Part shown: piece by piece, positions 41,632-49,499 of the stretch | How the letters are laid out: each line of letters opens with the position of its first letter | How positions within the stretch are numbered: position 1 is the stretch's first letter | NCBI RefSeq assembly: GCF_001303895.1 | Contig: NZ_LJSD01000051.1 | Span: forward strand, 1 to 64,000 | DNA from: Mesorhizobium sp. 1M-11 | GTDB lineage: Bacteria > Pseudomonadota > Alphaproteobacteria > Rhizobiales > Rhizobiaceae | DNA length: 64,000 bases | Direction of reading: 5' to 3' | Position numbers and translations under genes: made by a program | Notes under the pieces: model-generated | Told to the model about the DNA's origin: nothing | The model's input: only the letters and a program-made list of their open reading frames with translations | The model's database searches: none

Positions 41632-41689
41632 ACTCACAGGGAAACGAATTGCGCACGCAATGGATCAGACCGTGCGAGGGCGCGGCGCT

Positions 41690-42283
41690 GTTATCTCCCC
41701 CCTTGCGGGGGGTGAGAGCCTGGTTCGCCACAGGCGAATTGAAAGGTCCAGTGGACCTTTCAAAAGGCTCGAACGCCCGAGGCCATAGCCGAGGGCCGGG
41801 TAGCGATTTCAGCATCTTAGACGAGCACGCCCTTTAGGGCGGCGCAGGCTAAGTGCTAGAAATCGCAAGAGAGGGGATATGCCCGCAATGCGTCAGCCAG
41901 TTACACCTTCACACCGTGGCTTTGCTCGCACGATGCGTGTCGATGCGACGAAGGCTGAGAATGTCCTCTGGCAAGCCTTGCGTAACCGTCAGCTCGAAGG
42001 ATTGAAGTTCAAGCGGCAGGTGCCACTAGATGGCTACATCCTCGACTTTGTCTGTTTCGAGGTACGGCTGATCGTGGAAGTTGATGGCAGCCAGCACGCG
42101 GAATCGCAGCGGGATGTTATTCGCGATCGGCATTTCGAGGGACAGGGCTTTCAAGTTCTTCGATTCTGGAATGACGAGGTGGAGCAAAACATCGACGCGG
42201 TGTGTTCTGCGATCCTGCAGGCTGCGAAAGGTCGCGGCTGAAAATCCCCTCTCTTGCGATTTCTAGCACTTAGCCTGCGCCGC
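41690..42283. repeat. Family B mosaic element B7 carrying a DUF559 gene
   Basis: The left end is rearranged: the outer hairpin (41692-41710) is followed by part of the B2/B3 filler (41711-41800, with GAAAGGTCCAGTGGACCTTT) before the type 1 stem resumes (TAGCGATTTC at 41801). Then comes a DUF559 gene (plus strand) and a type 1 right end truncated at about 42283. Confidence 0.78.
41879..42241 (+). CDS. DUF559 PD-(D/E)XK-like endonuclease, copy 3 (intact)
   Basis: Protein of 120 residues starting MPAMRQPVTPSHRGFARTM (ATG 41879 or 41885). Core residues: KAENVLWQALRNRQLEG, FKRQVPLDGYILDFVC, LIVEVDGSQHAES and FEGQGFQVLRFWNDEVEQNIDAV. Very similar to copies 1 and 2 but on the opposite strand, in agreement with the inverted duplication of its surroundings. 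Its stop abuts the right element end (AAAATCCCCTCTCTTGCG). Confidence 0.85.
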   Translation: MPAMRQPVTPSHRGFARTMRVDATKAENVLWQALRNRQLEGLKFKRQVPLDGYILDFVCFEVRLIVEVDGSQHAESQRDVIRDRHFEGQGFQVLRFWNDEVEQNIDAVCSAILQAAKGRG

Positions 42284-42354
42284 GCTTGTCTGCTGCGCTG
42301 GCGTTCAATTTACACAATCCCATCCACCTAAAACGATCCCTTTCTGAAGGCGCG
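42281..42354. repeat. Inverted copy of the 35949-36023 spacer
   Basis: Reverse complement of the B3-B4 spacer, with TTTACACAATCCCATCCACC in common, three or four mismatches and one indel. Together with B7 and B8 it makes 41.9-42.6 kb an inverted copy of 35.7-36.5 kb. Confidence 0.8.
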
Positions 42355-42356
42355 GC

Positions 42357-42647
42357 GCCTCTATCTCCCCCCTTGCGGGGGAGAAAGGATTTTCACGATC
42401 TTAGCGAGCACGCCCGTCAGGGCGGCGCAGTCTAAGTCGTAGAAAATCCAAGAGAGGGGATCTTCAGCTGAGGGGCTGCGTAAATGAGAGCCCTCTCTTT
42501 TCCGAAAGAGATGAGAAAAGCAGATGGCCAGCGTTGCCCGGCCCTCGGCTATGGCCTCAGGCGTTCGTGCCTTTTGAAAGGTCCACTGGACCTTTCAATT
42601 CGCCTGCGGCGAACCAGGCCCTCACCCCCCGCAAGGGGGGAGATACC
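42357..42647. repeat. Family B element B8, inverted relative to B2/B3
   Basis: Starts with a type 2 end (42359-42460, GGATTTTCACGATCTTAG stem), continues into the reverse complement of the B2/B3 filler (GAAAGGTCCACTGGACCTTTC at about 42577-42597), and ends in a reduced outer hairpin (CCCCCCGCAAGGGGGG) without a type 1 stem. Confidence 0.75.
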
Positions 42648-42676
42648 AACGCCGCGCTAGGCCGCAAGGCGCGCGC

Positions 42677-43804
42677 CTACTCCGTCACCGACACCCGAAT
42701 CTCGTAGATGTCCACCGACTTGCCCTGCTTGTCGAAGTCGGAGTTGATGGCGATGGTGCCGGCGGAGCCGGGGCGGCCGGACGGCAGCTGCACGTCGAAC
42801 AGATATTCGTTGCGCTCGTTGCCGACGACGTAGCGCTTGCGGCCGCAGTCGCCCAGTTCGCCGAAATTGCAGTCGACCGACATCTGCGTTTCCTTGCCGT
42901 CCTCGGCGCGGGCGATGATGTCGAACACGGCTTTCTTGCCGGCGATCTGTTCCAGGATGCCCTGGCCGACGTCGAAGGAGACGGCGGAACCGGACGCGCC
43001 GGAGGTGACGCGGATGAAGGCGCCGGATTCGTCCTTCATCACTTCAGCCTTCGCATCCGACGGCGTGGCAACCTGCGCCGGGCTCTCCGGCGAGAAGACG
43101 TTGATCCAGTTGCGGTTCTGCGTGTCGTCGCCGGAAAGCTTCGGCGCGCCTTCCGGCTGGTAATCCTCGTCGGAGACCGTCGGCGTCTGCGCCGGCGACT
43201 GGCCGAGCTGTTCGAGCGTCTTGAAGGCGTTGGACTGAATGGCCCACCACAGGCCGATGCCGACGAGAGCCAGGATCGTCACGCCGAAGAAGATCGCCGT
43301 CAGCGGCAGGCGGCGGCCGATGCGGCGCGTGTCGCGATCCGGCGAGACCTGCAGGCTGCCGGCAAGGGCTGCCTCCGCCGCCGAGGGCGGCAGGCTGCCC
43401 TCGGGGATGATGTCGGGCACCACGGGCAGCACGCGCGAACGCGGCGCCTCCCCCGGGGCGCCAAGCGAAGGCTCGACGCGCCCACCGGGCTGGCTGGGCG
43501 CGGCGGATGACGGCGCACGGTCGCCGATTTCGCCATCGAGGTCGACCTCGGGTGCTGCGCCCGGCACCGCCGGCAGGAATTCCGATTCGATCTCGGCGAT
43601 CTTGGCCTGCATCGCCTTGCGGCGCTTCATCGCCACTTCGACGGTGACGTTCGGATTGGCCAGCAAGGCGCGGTCGAGCGCCGCGAAGGCCGATCGATAG
43701 ACCCGCTCGCGGAATGCGCGATCGTCGGGGTCGCCTTTTTCGAAGGCGTTGCGGATCGCCTTTTCGATCGGGTCCAAATCGATTTCCTTCCGGGCGGCGG
43801 TCAC
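42677..43804 (-). CDS. Single-pass membrane protein of unknown function
   Basis: About 375 residues, no recognised family name. N-terminal cytoplasmic helical part (DPIEKAIRNAFEKGDPDDRAFRERVYRSAFAALDRAL and MKRRKAMQAKIAEIESEFLP), a Pro/Ala-rich linker, one membrane helix (LTAIFFGVTILALVGIGLWWAI, about residues 170-191), and a periplasmic beta-rich domain (WINVFSPESPAQVATPSDAK, FDVGQGILEQIAGKKAVFDIIAR, CNFGELGDCGRKRYVVGNERNEYLFDVQLP) that resembles a carbohydrate-binding-like sandwich. Start uncertain: GTG 43804 or TTG 43777, both with AAGGA upstream. Monocistronic. Confidence 0.75.
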   Translation of the reverse strand: MTAARKEIDLDPIEKAIRNAFEKGDPDDRAFRERVYRSAFAALDRALLANPNVTVEVAMKRRKAMQAKIAEIESEFLPAVPGAAPEVDLDGEIGDRAPSSAAPSQPGGRVEPSLGAPGEAPRSRVLPVVPDIIPEGSLPPSAAEAALAGSLQVSPDRDTRRIGRRLPLTAIFFGVTILALVGIGLWWAIQSNAFKTLEQLGQSPAQTPTVSDEDYQPEGAPKLSGDDTQNRNWINVFSPESPAQVATPSDAKAEVMKDESGAFIRVTSGASGSAVSFDVGQGILEQIAGKKAVFDIIARAEDGKETQMSVDCNFGELGDCGRKRYVVGNERNEYLFDVQLPSGRPGSAGTIAINSDFDKQGKSVDIYEIRVSVTE

Positions 43805-43976
43805 ATTTCCTTGATGGTTAGCCGCCGGAACACAATCAATCAACGGTCGGCTGCTGCCATTTTCCCCTAAGCAACGCCCATTGCTTGTATTTTTGCGCTC
43901 AACCGTGGCTTTCGGGAGTCGTATCGCGGCACTGCGCTTCCCTGTGGATACATTGAGGACGCTTTAAGCTGCTGCC

Positions 43977-44077
43977 TGGAGCGCCGCGCGTCCAGCGGAC
44001 GCGCAAAGGACGCTCCAGCACTTTTTAGTTGCGCATCGTGCTTTCCGAAAATCGTTCCGATTTTCGGGCCGATGCGC
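43977..44077. repeat. Mosaic of two nested palindromic repeats
   Basis: First unit: TGGAGCG (43977-43983) pairs with CGCTCCA (44011-44017) around GCGCGTCC-AGC-GGACGCGC (43986-44004). Second unit: GCGCATCG (44031-44038) pairs with CGATGCGC (44070-44077) around CCGAAAATCG-TTC-CGATTTTCGG (44045-44067). This is a common rhizobial intergenic mosaic. The rest of the 346-base gap (43805-43976) shows nothing recognisable. Confidence 0.75.
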
Positions 44078-44108
44078 GATTGCCGAGGCCAACGGCTTGC
44101 GCTATGAA

Positions 44109-44132
44109 ATTGACGTTTACGGAAACGTCAAT
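44109..44132. promoter_or_regulatory. Perfect 10-bp inverted repeat, operator candidate for the nitronate monooxygenase gene
   Basis: ATTGACGTTT-ACGG-AAACGTCAAT, a perfect dyad 18 bases upstream of the GTG start at 44151. The shape (TTGACGTTTAC..AAACGTCAA) resembles MerR-family operators such as those of LiuR/SoxR-like regulators, and TTGACG could serve as the -35. The regulator is not in the window. Confidence 0.55.
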
Positions 44133-44150
44133 GCAAAGGGAGGCTGCAGC

Positions 44151-45098
44151 GTGGCCCTGCCAGACATTCTCACCAAGCGTGTTCGGATACCGGTGGTCGG
44201 CTCGCCGCTGTTCATCATATCGCATCCGCCGCTGGTGCTGGCGCAGTGCAAGGCCGGCATCGTCGGCTCGTTTCCGGCACTGAACGCGCGCCCCGAAGCC
44301 CAGCTCGACGACTGGCTGGCCGAGATCACTGAAGAACTCGCCCGCCACGATGCCGCCAGCCCCGAGCGCCCTTCGGCGCCTTTCGCTGTCAACCAGATCG
44401 TGCACAAGACCAACACCCGCCTGGAGCACGACCTTCGGCTCTGCGTGAAATACAAGGTGCCGGTGGTGATCACCTCGCTGGGCGCGGTCGAGGAAGTGAA
44501 CCAGGCCGTGCATTCCTATGGCGGCATCGTGCTGCACGACATCATCCATGACCGCCATGCCAGGAAGGCCATCGAAAAGGGCGCCGACGGGCTGATCGCG
44601 GTTGCGGCCGGCGCAGGCGGCCACGCCGGTACGCTGTCGCCCTTCGCGCTGGTGCAGGAAATCCGGCAATGGTTCGACGGACCGCTGCTTCTGTCGGGGG
44701 CGATCGCCCATGGCGGCGCGGTGCTGGCGGCGCAGGCGATGGGCGCCGACATGGCCTATATCGGCTCGCCCTTCATCGCCACCGAAGAGGCGCGCGCGAT
44801 GGACGGCTACAAGAAGATGATCGTCGACTCCAAGGCCGCCGACATCGTCTATTCCAACCTCTTCACCGGCGTGCACGGCAACTATCTGAAAGGCTCGATC
44901 CGCGCCCAGGGCCTGGACCCGGACAATCTGCCGGTCTCCGACCCGACCAAGATGGATTTCGCCAGCGCCAAGGCGTGGAAGGAGATCTGGGGCTGCGGCC
45001 AGGGCATCGGCGCCGTCGACAAGGTCGTGCCCGCGGCCGAACTGGTCGAGCGGCTGGTGCGCGAATACGAGGCGGCGAAGACGAGGCTGGCGGCTTAG
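44151..45098 (+). CDS. Nitronate monooxygenase (2-nitropropane dioxygenase family)
   Basis: FMN enzyme of 315 residues oxidising alkyl nitronates to carbonyl plus nitrite. TIM-barrel motifs: IPVVGSPLFIISHPPLVLAQCKAGIVGSFPA at the N-terminus, GADGLIAVAAGAGGHAGTLSPFALV (FMN phosphate region) and LLSGAIAHGGAVLAAQAMGADMAYIGSPFIAT. Start GTG 44151 with GGGAGG seven bases upstream; the frame continues upstream through an inverted repeat but has no ribosome site. Monocistronic. Confidence 0.92.
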   Translation: MALPDILTKRVRIPVVGSPLFIISHPPLVLAQCKAGIVGSFPALNARPEAQLDDWLAEITEELARHDAASPERPSAPFAVNQIVHKTNTRLEHDLRLCVKYKVPVVITSLGAVEEVNQAVHSYGGIVLHDIIHDRHARKAIEKGADGLIAVAAGAGGHAGTLSPFALVQEIRQWFDGPLLLSGAIAHGGAVLAAQAMGADMAYIGSPFIATEEARAMDGYKKMIVDSKAADIVYSNLFTGVHGNYLKGSIRAQGLDPDNLPVSDPTKMDFASAKAWKEIWGCGQGIGAVDKVVPAAELVERLVREYEAAKTRLAA

Positions 45099-45184
45099 AG
45101 CCTTTTCTTCTCCCCTTGCGGGAGAAGGCAACGCCACTGCCGCGCCAGATGTCTCTCCTTGGGCCGCTCAGTCCAATCCTTCGG

Positions 45185-45565
45185 CGTTTCGGAATGGATC
45201 CCCGACACTCTCCGCTCCCTACGGTCGCTCACGAGGTCGAGGATGACGGAGTTCCTTGTTCGCCTTCGCCAAGCGTAGGCCTTGGCCGCTAAGACCGTTG
45301 TACGACTGGGAGCGCCAGGTGACGCTGGACGCCAACGGTGACAGTTGGCACCGGCCATACATGGAGCCGTCATCCTCGACCTCGCAAGGAGCGCAGCGAC
45401 TGGAGAGTGTCGGGGATCCATTCCGGAACGTTGAGGAAAGCGCGGCGGTGCAGAACGGTTTTAGCCCCGCGCGAACTGCCTGCTCGGCCTCGTTTCTTCC
45501 AACACCCCTGATCCGTCTCGGCGCATGCGCGCCGATCCACCTTCTCCCGCAAGGGGAGAAGGGAA
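45185..45565. repeat. Family A element A4 followed by RIME-like C3
   Basis: Left arm 45185-45249 and right arm 45367-45430 are inverted copies; core GACGCCAACGGTGACAGTTGG; tail GCGGCGGTGCAGAACGG (45443-45459). C3 follows (CCAACACCCCTGATCCG to AAGGGGAGAAGG, 45498-45561). A short related hairpin CTTCTCCCCTTGCGGGAGAAG lies at 45108-45128. No gene in 45099-45685. Confidence 0.7.
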
Positions 45566-45685
45566 CGCCACCGCCGCGCCGTACGAGCCGCATGAGTTTC
45601 CGGCAGAATCGGCGACAACCCATCTTGAATTTGCCAAAGCTTGCGGCTATCACGCAGCCACCTTCGCGGGTTTCCAGCCCGCCGG

Positions 45686-45761
45686 GCCGCTTTAGCTCAG
45701 TCGGTAGAGCACATCATTCGTAATGATGGGGTCGCGTGTTCGAGTCACGCAAGCGGCACCA
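45686..45761 (+). tRNA. tRNA-Thr (anticodon CGT)
   Basis: Seventy-six bases form a full cloverleaf. The acceptor stem GCCGCTT/AAGCGGC is followed by encoded ACCA. The D-arm is AGCTCAGTCGGTAGAGC. The anticodon arm CATCA-TTCGTAA-TGATG has anticodon CGT (reads ACG), and the T-arm is GCGTG-TTCGAGT-CACGC. A T-run (CTTTTTCCC) follows at 45762-45770 and may end transcription. No integrase or disrupted att site next to it. Confidence 0.96.
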
Positions 45762-45820
45762 CTTTTTCCCGCCCGCATCCCTGCGCCAGATCGAGCCGCC
45801 GTGGCTGCGCCTTTCGCAGC

Positions 45821-46045
45821 CTAGGCTTTCTTCACGAATTCGGTCTTCAGCACCAGGCCCTTGACCTGCTTGGTGTTGGCTTCGATCTCGCCCGGATTGC
45901 CGTTCAGGCGGATGTTCTTGACCAGTGTGCCGCGCTTGATCGTCTCGGAGGTCCCCTTGACCTTCAGATCCTTGATCAGCGTGACGGAATCGCCGTCGTT
46001 CAGCTGCGCGCCATTGCTGTCGCGTACCACCACATCGTCGCTCAT
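45821..46045 (-). CDS. PhnA-domain (YjdM-like) small protein without zinc ribbon
   Basis: Protein of 74 residues equal to the C-terminal PhnA/YjdM domain: VVVRDSNGAQLNDGDSVTLIKDLKVKGTSETIKRGTLVKNIRLN, then VKGLVLKTEFVKKA. The N-terminal zinc ribbon of full-length YjdM is absent, as in many rhizobial versions. The name refers to a linked alkylphosphonate operon in E. coli; a role in phosphonate metabolism has not been shown. Start ATG 46043-46045 with GGAG upstream. Confidence 0.88.
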   Translation of the reverse strand: MSDDVVVRDSNGAQLNDGDSVTLIKDLKVKGTSETIKRGTLVKNIRLNGNPGEIEANTKQVKGLVLKTEFVKKA

Positions 46046-46158
46046 GCTGTCCATCTCCAGATTGCGTCCCCGCACTACAACGGCGCGATGGGTAAGCCAA
46101 GCCGAGCTGTGACAATATGCAAAATGCGGGCAAGCATCCCCGGCGCTAGACTGCAGGA

Positions 46159-46587
46159 ATGAGTAGTGAAAATCCCCTCACTGACCCAAATATCGCGCAT
46201 CCGGACATAGACGAGGCGCTGATCGCCCGCCTTGTCCGCACGTTCTACGATCGTGCCCGCAAGGATGAGCTGATCGGCCCGATTTTCACCGAAGCGGTGC
46301 ATGATTGGGATGAACACATCGCGCAGATCACAGCCTTCTGGTCGTCGGTGACCTTGCGCACGGGCCGATACAGCGGCCGCCCGATGCGGCCGCATCTGAG
46401 ACTCCCGCTCGAAAACGAGCATTTCGACCGCTGGCTGGCGCTGTTCGAGGCCACTGCGAAAGAGCTCTGCTCACCCGGGGCCGCGAACGCCTTCATCATC
46501 CGGGCGCGCCGGATCGCCGACAGTTTCGAGATGGCGATCGGCACCCAGCGCGGAGAAATGCGCCGCCCGCGTCACTCCCGGATGTGA
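46159..46587 (+). CDS. Group III truncated haemoglobin
   Basis: Haem protein of 142 residues with the group III pattern: LVRTFYDRARKDELIGPIF (helices A/B), HDWDEHIAQITAFWSSVTLRTGRYSG (helix E with the W/F signature) and PHLRLPLENEHFDRWLALFEAT carrying the proximal His. Likely handles NO, O2 or redox chemistry in microaerobic conditions. Start ATG 46159. Upstream of yigZ on the same strand, 73 bases apart. Confidence 0.92.
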   Translation: MSSENPLTDPNIAHPDIDEALIARLVRTFYDRARKDELIGPIFTEAVHDWDEHIAQITAFWSSVTLRTGRYSGRPMRPHLRLPLENEHFDRWLALFEATAKELCSPGAANAFIIRARRIADSFEMAIGTQRGEMRRPRHSRM

Positions 46588-46660
46588 TCCCCGGGGTGCC
46601 GGCTGCGGCTGCGCAGTCACAAGTCTTGAAGCACGGCAGCAAGCGCCGCTACATGGCGGC

Positions 46661-47257
46661 ATGAGCAACCTCAGCACCCTGGTCGCGACCGTCACCGCCC
46701 GGCAGGAGATCAAAAAGAGCCGCTTCGTCGCGGTCGCCGGCCCCGTGCCGGATGAAGCCGCCGCGAAGGAATTCATCGCCGCGCATTCAGACCAGACCGC
46801 GAACCATAACTGCTGGGCGTGGCGGATCGGACAAGCCTATCGATTCAGCGATGACGGGGAACCCAGTGGAACGGCCGGCAAGCCGATGCTGCAGGCGATC
46901 GACGGTCAATCGCTCAACCGCGTCGCTGTCATCGTCACGCGCTGGTTCGGTGGTGTGCTGCTCGGCAGTGGGGGCTTGATCAGGGCGTATGGCGGCACCG
47001 CGGCCCTATGTTTGCGAGAGGCCGAAAAGATACCGCTGGTCGACACGATAGCGGCGACGGTTCGATGCGGGTTTGGCGATCTGGCTCTCTTGCAGGCGCG
47101 GCTGGAGGCGTTTCCCGGCGCGCAGCTTCGCAGCCAGGCATTCACCGATGCGGGGGCGGAACTGTCGGTTCTGGTTCCGAAAGGCGAGGCCGACAGCATG
47201 GCACGCATGGTGGCGGATCTGACGAGCGGACGGGCGGCGTTCAAGATTGAGGACTAG
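46661..47257 (+). CDS. YigZ/IMPACT family protein (UPF0029)
   Basis: Protein of 198 residues: KKSRFVAVAGPVPDEAAAKEFIAAHSDQTANHNCWAWRIG, YRFSDDGEPSGTAGKPMLQAIDG and VAVIVTRWFGGVLLGSGGLIRAYGGTAA are the diagnostic UPF0029 blocks, followed by a C-terminal DUF1949-like domain. A conserved cytoplasmic protein; the eukaryotic relative IMPACT regulates GCN2, but the bacterial function is not settled. Confidence 0.94.
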   Translation: MSNLSTLVATVTARQEIKKSRFVAVAGPVPDEAAAKEFIAAHSDQTANHNCWAWRIGQAYRFSDDGEPSGTAGKPMLQAIDGQSLNRVAVIVTRWFGGVLLGSGGLIRAYGGTAALCLREAEKIPLVDTIAATVRCGFGDLALLQARLEAFPGAQLRSQAFTDAGAELSVLVPKGEADSMARMVADLTSGRAAFKIED

Positions 47258-47336
47258 CGCAAATTCCAGCAAAAATGCGCAGCGGCGCGGCCACACCAGG
47301 GCAGACAGCGCACATCAGCCCGCGGGCTTCAACGTC

Positions 47337-47639
47337 TCAGGGCACGTCGTCCTTCCCTGTCGTGCCCCCTTCACCTTCCAGGACGCTCAGCCGCCTGGTG
47401 AGTGACCGATTGAACTTGAGCCTTACGCCGATGCCCTGGGAGCCTTCCTCAGGAAGAAAAACCGCCCCAAGTTCTTCCAATGCAACGCGAATGGCGTCGA
47501 TTGCTGCTCCATTCGGGACGTCAATGCCACGTTCGAAGTGCTCTATGGCTTTTTCATCGACGTTTGCATTGGCCGCAAGCTTGGCACGGCTGACTTCGAC
47601 CAAGGCTCGGCCAGCCTTGCATAAAGGCCCGGTGATCAT
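47337..47639 (-). CDS. XRE-type helix-turn-helix regulator
   Basis: Small regulator of 100 residues: ITGPLCKAGRALVEVSRAKLAANANVDEKAIEHFERGIDVPNGAAIDAIRVALEELGAVFLPE is a single HTH_3/XRE domain, followed by about 35 polar residues. Start ATG with GGAGA upstream. No partner toxin or phage gene nearby; targets unknown. Confidence 0.87.
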   Translation of the reverse strand: MITGPLCKAGRALVEVSRAKLAANANVDEKAIEHFERGIDVPNGAAIDAIRVALEELGAVFLPEEGSQGIGVRLKFNRSLTRRLSVLEGEGGTTGKDDVP

Positions 47640-47782
47640 CTTCGTCTCCGTTGTTGATGGAGCGTAGCACAGATGTTGAAGCGCCTGTTACCCCGCGCGG
47701 GTCGAACAGCCTGTCGCGGCATGGTGGTGGCTTCGTTTGCAGCGACCGCGGCCACCCGGGCCAATGGATCGCCGGCGCCCGA

Positions 47783-48715
47783 TCAGCCCGCTGGCTTCAA
47801 CGTGACATGGAACCGGCCGTCGCGGATCGCCGCCTTGCCGTCCAGCGATTCCATGTCGGCGGAGAATGTGCCTTCAATGGAATTGCCTTCGACCCTGGTG
47901 ATCCTGAGCACCGCGGGCTCCTTGGAGGTGCGGTCGATGAGGAATTCGTGGCCGTCGCCGTGCAGCTCGATGCAGGGTCCGTTGGCGTTGCAGTCGCGTG
48001 CCAGCATCTGTTCCTGCAGCGACGTCGCGTCGAACTGCAGCTTGAGCGTGGTGAGATCGATGTCATCGCCTTGCACTGAAGGCGTGGTCTGAACCAGCAG
48101 GACGTTGCCGAGCGTAACCGCAATCATGCCGGTGCCCGAAGTCGACCAGTCCTTGTCACCGATTTTGGCGCTGATGCTGTCGCCGGCCTGCGCGGTGGAT
48201 TCGATCTTCTGCTCGGCCGCCTTCGGCGCTTGCGGCTGTGTCGGCGGCGTCTGCTCCACCTGCTTCGGCGGCTCAGGCGCTTTCGGCTGTTCCGCCTGCT
48301 GGCCGGGGTTGGCGCCCGGAGGTGCCAGCTCGAAGTTGAACACCTGCCATTGACCGGCCTCGTTCTTGACGAGGTTGACCGTTGCCGGAAGCGTCACGTC
48401 GCCTTCCAGCGTCACGGTTCCGACGACCTTGCCCTGGCCGTTCTGCATCTCGCGCGTCGGCCAGGACGCGCTCTTGAATTTGGCGAGCCCGAGACGATCG
48501 ACGATGGCCTCGAAATCCTGCTCCGAAACGGCCTGCCGGAAGCCGCCCGCTGCCTTCTTGTAGGCTGCGGGCGCGCCGGAACTGGCGGTGGTGGCGAAGA
48601 AGTCGGTCGCGGCGTCGCTGATGCCGCTGGTGAAATAAAACACCGCGCTGACGATGATGGCGGCCACCACGGCGACAGCGCCAAGTCCGATCAGGAGCTT
48701 CTTGTAGAACGGCAT
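47783..48715 (-). CDS. Hypothetical membrane-anchored protein, 310 residues
   Basis: Start ATG 48713-48715 (MPFYKKLLIGLGAVAVVAAIIVSAVFYFTSG), giving one N-terminal membrane helix. Then comes a small helical domain (AAYKKAAGGFRQAVSEQDFEAIVDRLGL), a beta segment reminiscent of DUF4019-like periplasmic domains, a Pro/Gln/Lys linker (about 160-200) and a C-terminal beta-rich domain (DGRFHVTLKPAG at the end). The last 120 residues describe a small sandwich with one Cys pair (CNANGPC). Not a recognised enzyme. Confidence 0.75.
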   Translation of the reverse strand: MPFYKKLLIGLGAVAVVAAIIVSAVFYFTSGISDAATDFFATTASSGAPAAYKKAAGGFRQAVSEQDFEAIVDRLGLAKFKSASWPTREMQNGQGKVVGTVTLEGDVTLPATVNLVKNEAGQWQVFNFELAPPGANPGQQAEQPKAPEPPKQVEQTPPTQPQAPKAAEQKIESTAQAGDSISAKIGDKDWSTSGTGMIAVTLGNVLLVQTTPSVQGDDIDLTTLKLQFDATSLQEQMLARDCNANGPCIELHGDGHEFLIDRTSKEPAVLRITRVEGNSIEGTFSADMESLDGKAAIRDGRFHVTLKPAG

Positions 48716-48915
48716 ACGGATCACACCCCGTGATCGAGAATCAAACCGCCCGCGCGGACCATATCGAGAGGGCTTTTGGGGAGCAACTGACGATGACGGC
48801 CATGTGAGATCGCCGATATTTCCCTCCAAAATGAGAGTTGATGACGCGATGCTTTCGAACCGGAGAGGCATCGCCTAGGCTGACCACCATGAGGAAATCA
48901 GATGATCGGCTTCAC

Positions 48916-49257
48916 ATGATCCGCTCCGCAGCCCTGATCGTCATCGGCCTGAGCGTTGCCGGGTGCGGCATGTCGCGAGAGAGCTATGAGGTCGGGCAGG
49001 CCCAGATGCGCTCCAGCCCCGCATTCCGGCAAGGCGCGATGGAGACCTGCATCAACGATGCGGATCGCGCACCGGCCGAGGAGAGGAAACGCTTCGCCGC
49101 ACGCCACAGAATCCCGACGCGCGACGTATCGCGCACCGCCTGCCGGCGCCTCGTTAACGCCATCGCCCAGAACCGTCTCACCTATGAGAAATATCGTGAG
49201 GTGTTCTCGTCAGGAGACGGCTCCAAAGTACTTCAGGCCGCCGAGGCGGCTTATTGA
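48916..49257 (+). CDS. Small hypothetical lipoprotein
   Basis: Protein of about 113 residues, MIRSAALIVIGLSVAGC with lipobox VAGC (Cys 17), then a helical charged domain (AMETCINDADRAPAEERKRFAARHRI, TACRRLVNAIAQNRLTYEKYREVF). Two further Cys could form a disulfide in the periplasm. Start is ATG 48916; ATG 48889 gives a nine-residue longer form. Function unknown. Confidence 0.7.
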   Translation: MIRSAALIVIGLSVAGCGMSRESYEVGQAQMRSSPAFRQGAMETCINDADRAPAEERKRFAARHRIPTRDVSRTACRRLVNAIAQNRLTYEKYREVFSSGDGSKVLQAAEAAY

Positions 49258-49346
49258 AGGACAGGCCCTTGGAGCGTTTCCGTTTTTCCCGGAGACGGCC
49301 ACCTGCACTTGGATTGTTCTGGTTCCGCAGAGGCGAACCGGGAACT

Positions 49347-49460
49347 TCGTCATCCTCGACCTCGGAGCGACCGGAGGGAGTGGAGAGTGTCGGGGATGAC
49401 GGCTGTAAAGGGCGTCTCGGCCAATCTCCAACGGCAGCGCTGACACCGACGGTCGTTGTC
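49347..49460. repeat. Family A remnant A5 (one arm lost)
   Basis: The right-arm sequence (CATCCTCGACCTCGGAGC to GGAGAGTGTCGGGGAT, 49350-49397) runs directly into ATGACGGCTGTAAAGG and the core CTCGGCCAATCTCCAACGG. The outer ATCCATTCCGGAACG part and the other arm are deleted. The 242-base gap here has no gene. Confidence 0.6.
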
Positions 49461-49499
49461 GAGCGTCACCGATGATGGACGACGCCAGCTCCCCCTCGC

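Noticed and set aside
35095..42647. Classical composite transposon
   Set aside because: The flanking inverted blocks contain no transposase, and no target-site duplication could be identified by eye.
44097..44150. N-terminal extension of the nitronate monooxygenase (MRYEIDVYGNV)
   Set aside because: It translates an inverted-repeat operator candidate and has no ribosome site, whereas GTG 44151 has GGGAGG at ideal spacing.
45686..45761. tRNA-Thr as integration site of a genomic island
   Set aside because: No integrase or duplicated tRNA 3-prime end nearby; the flanking genes are ordinary chromosomal genes with normal composition.
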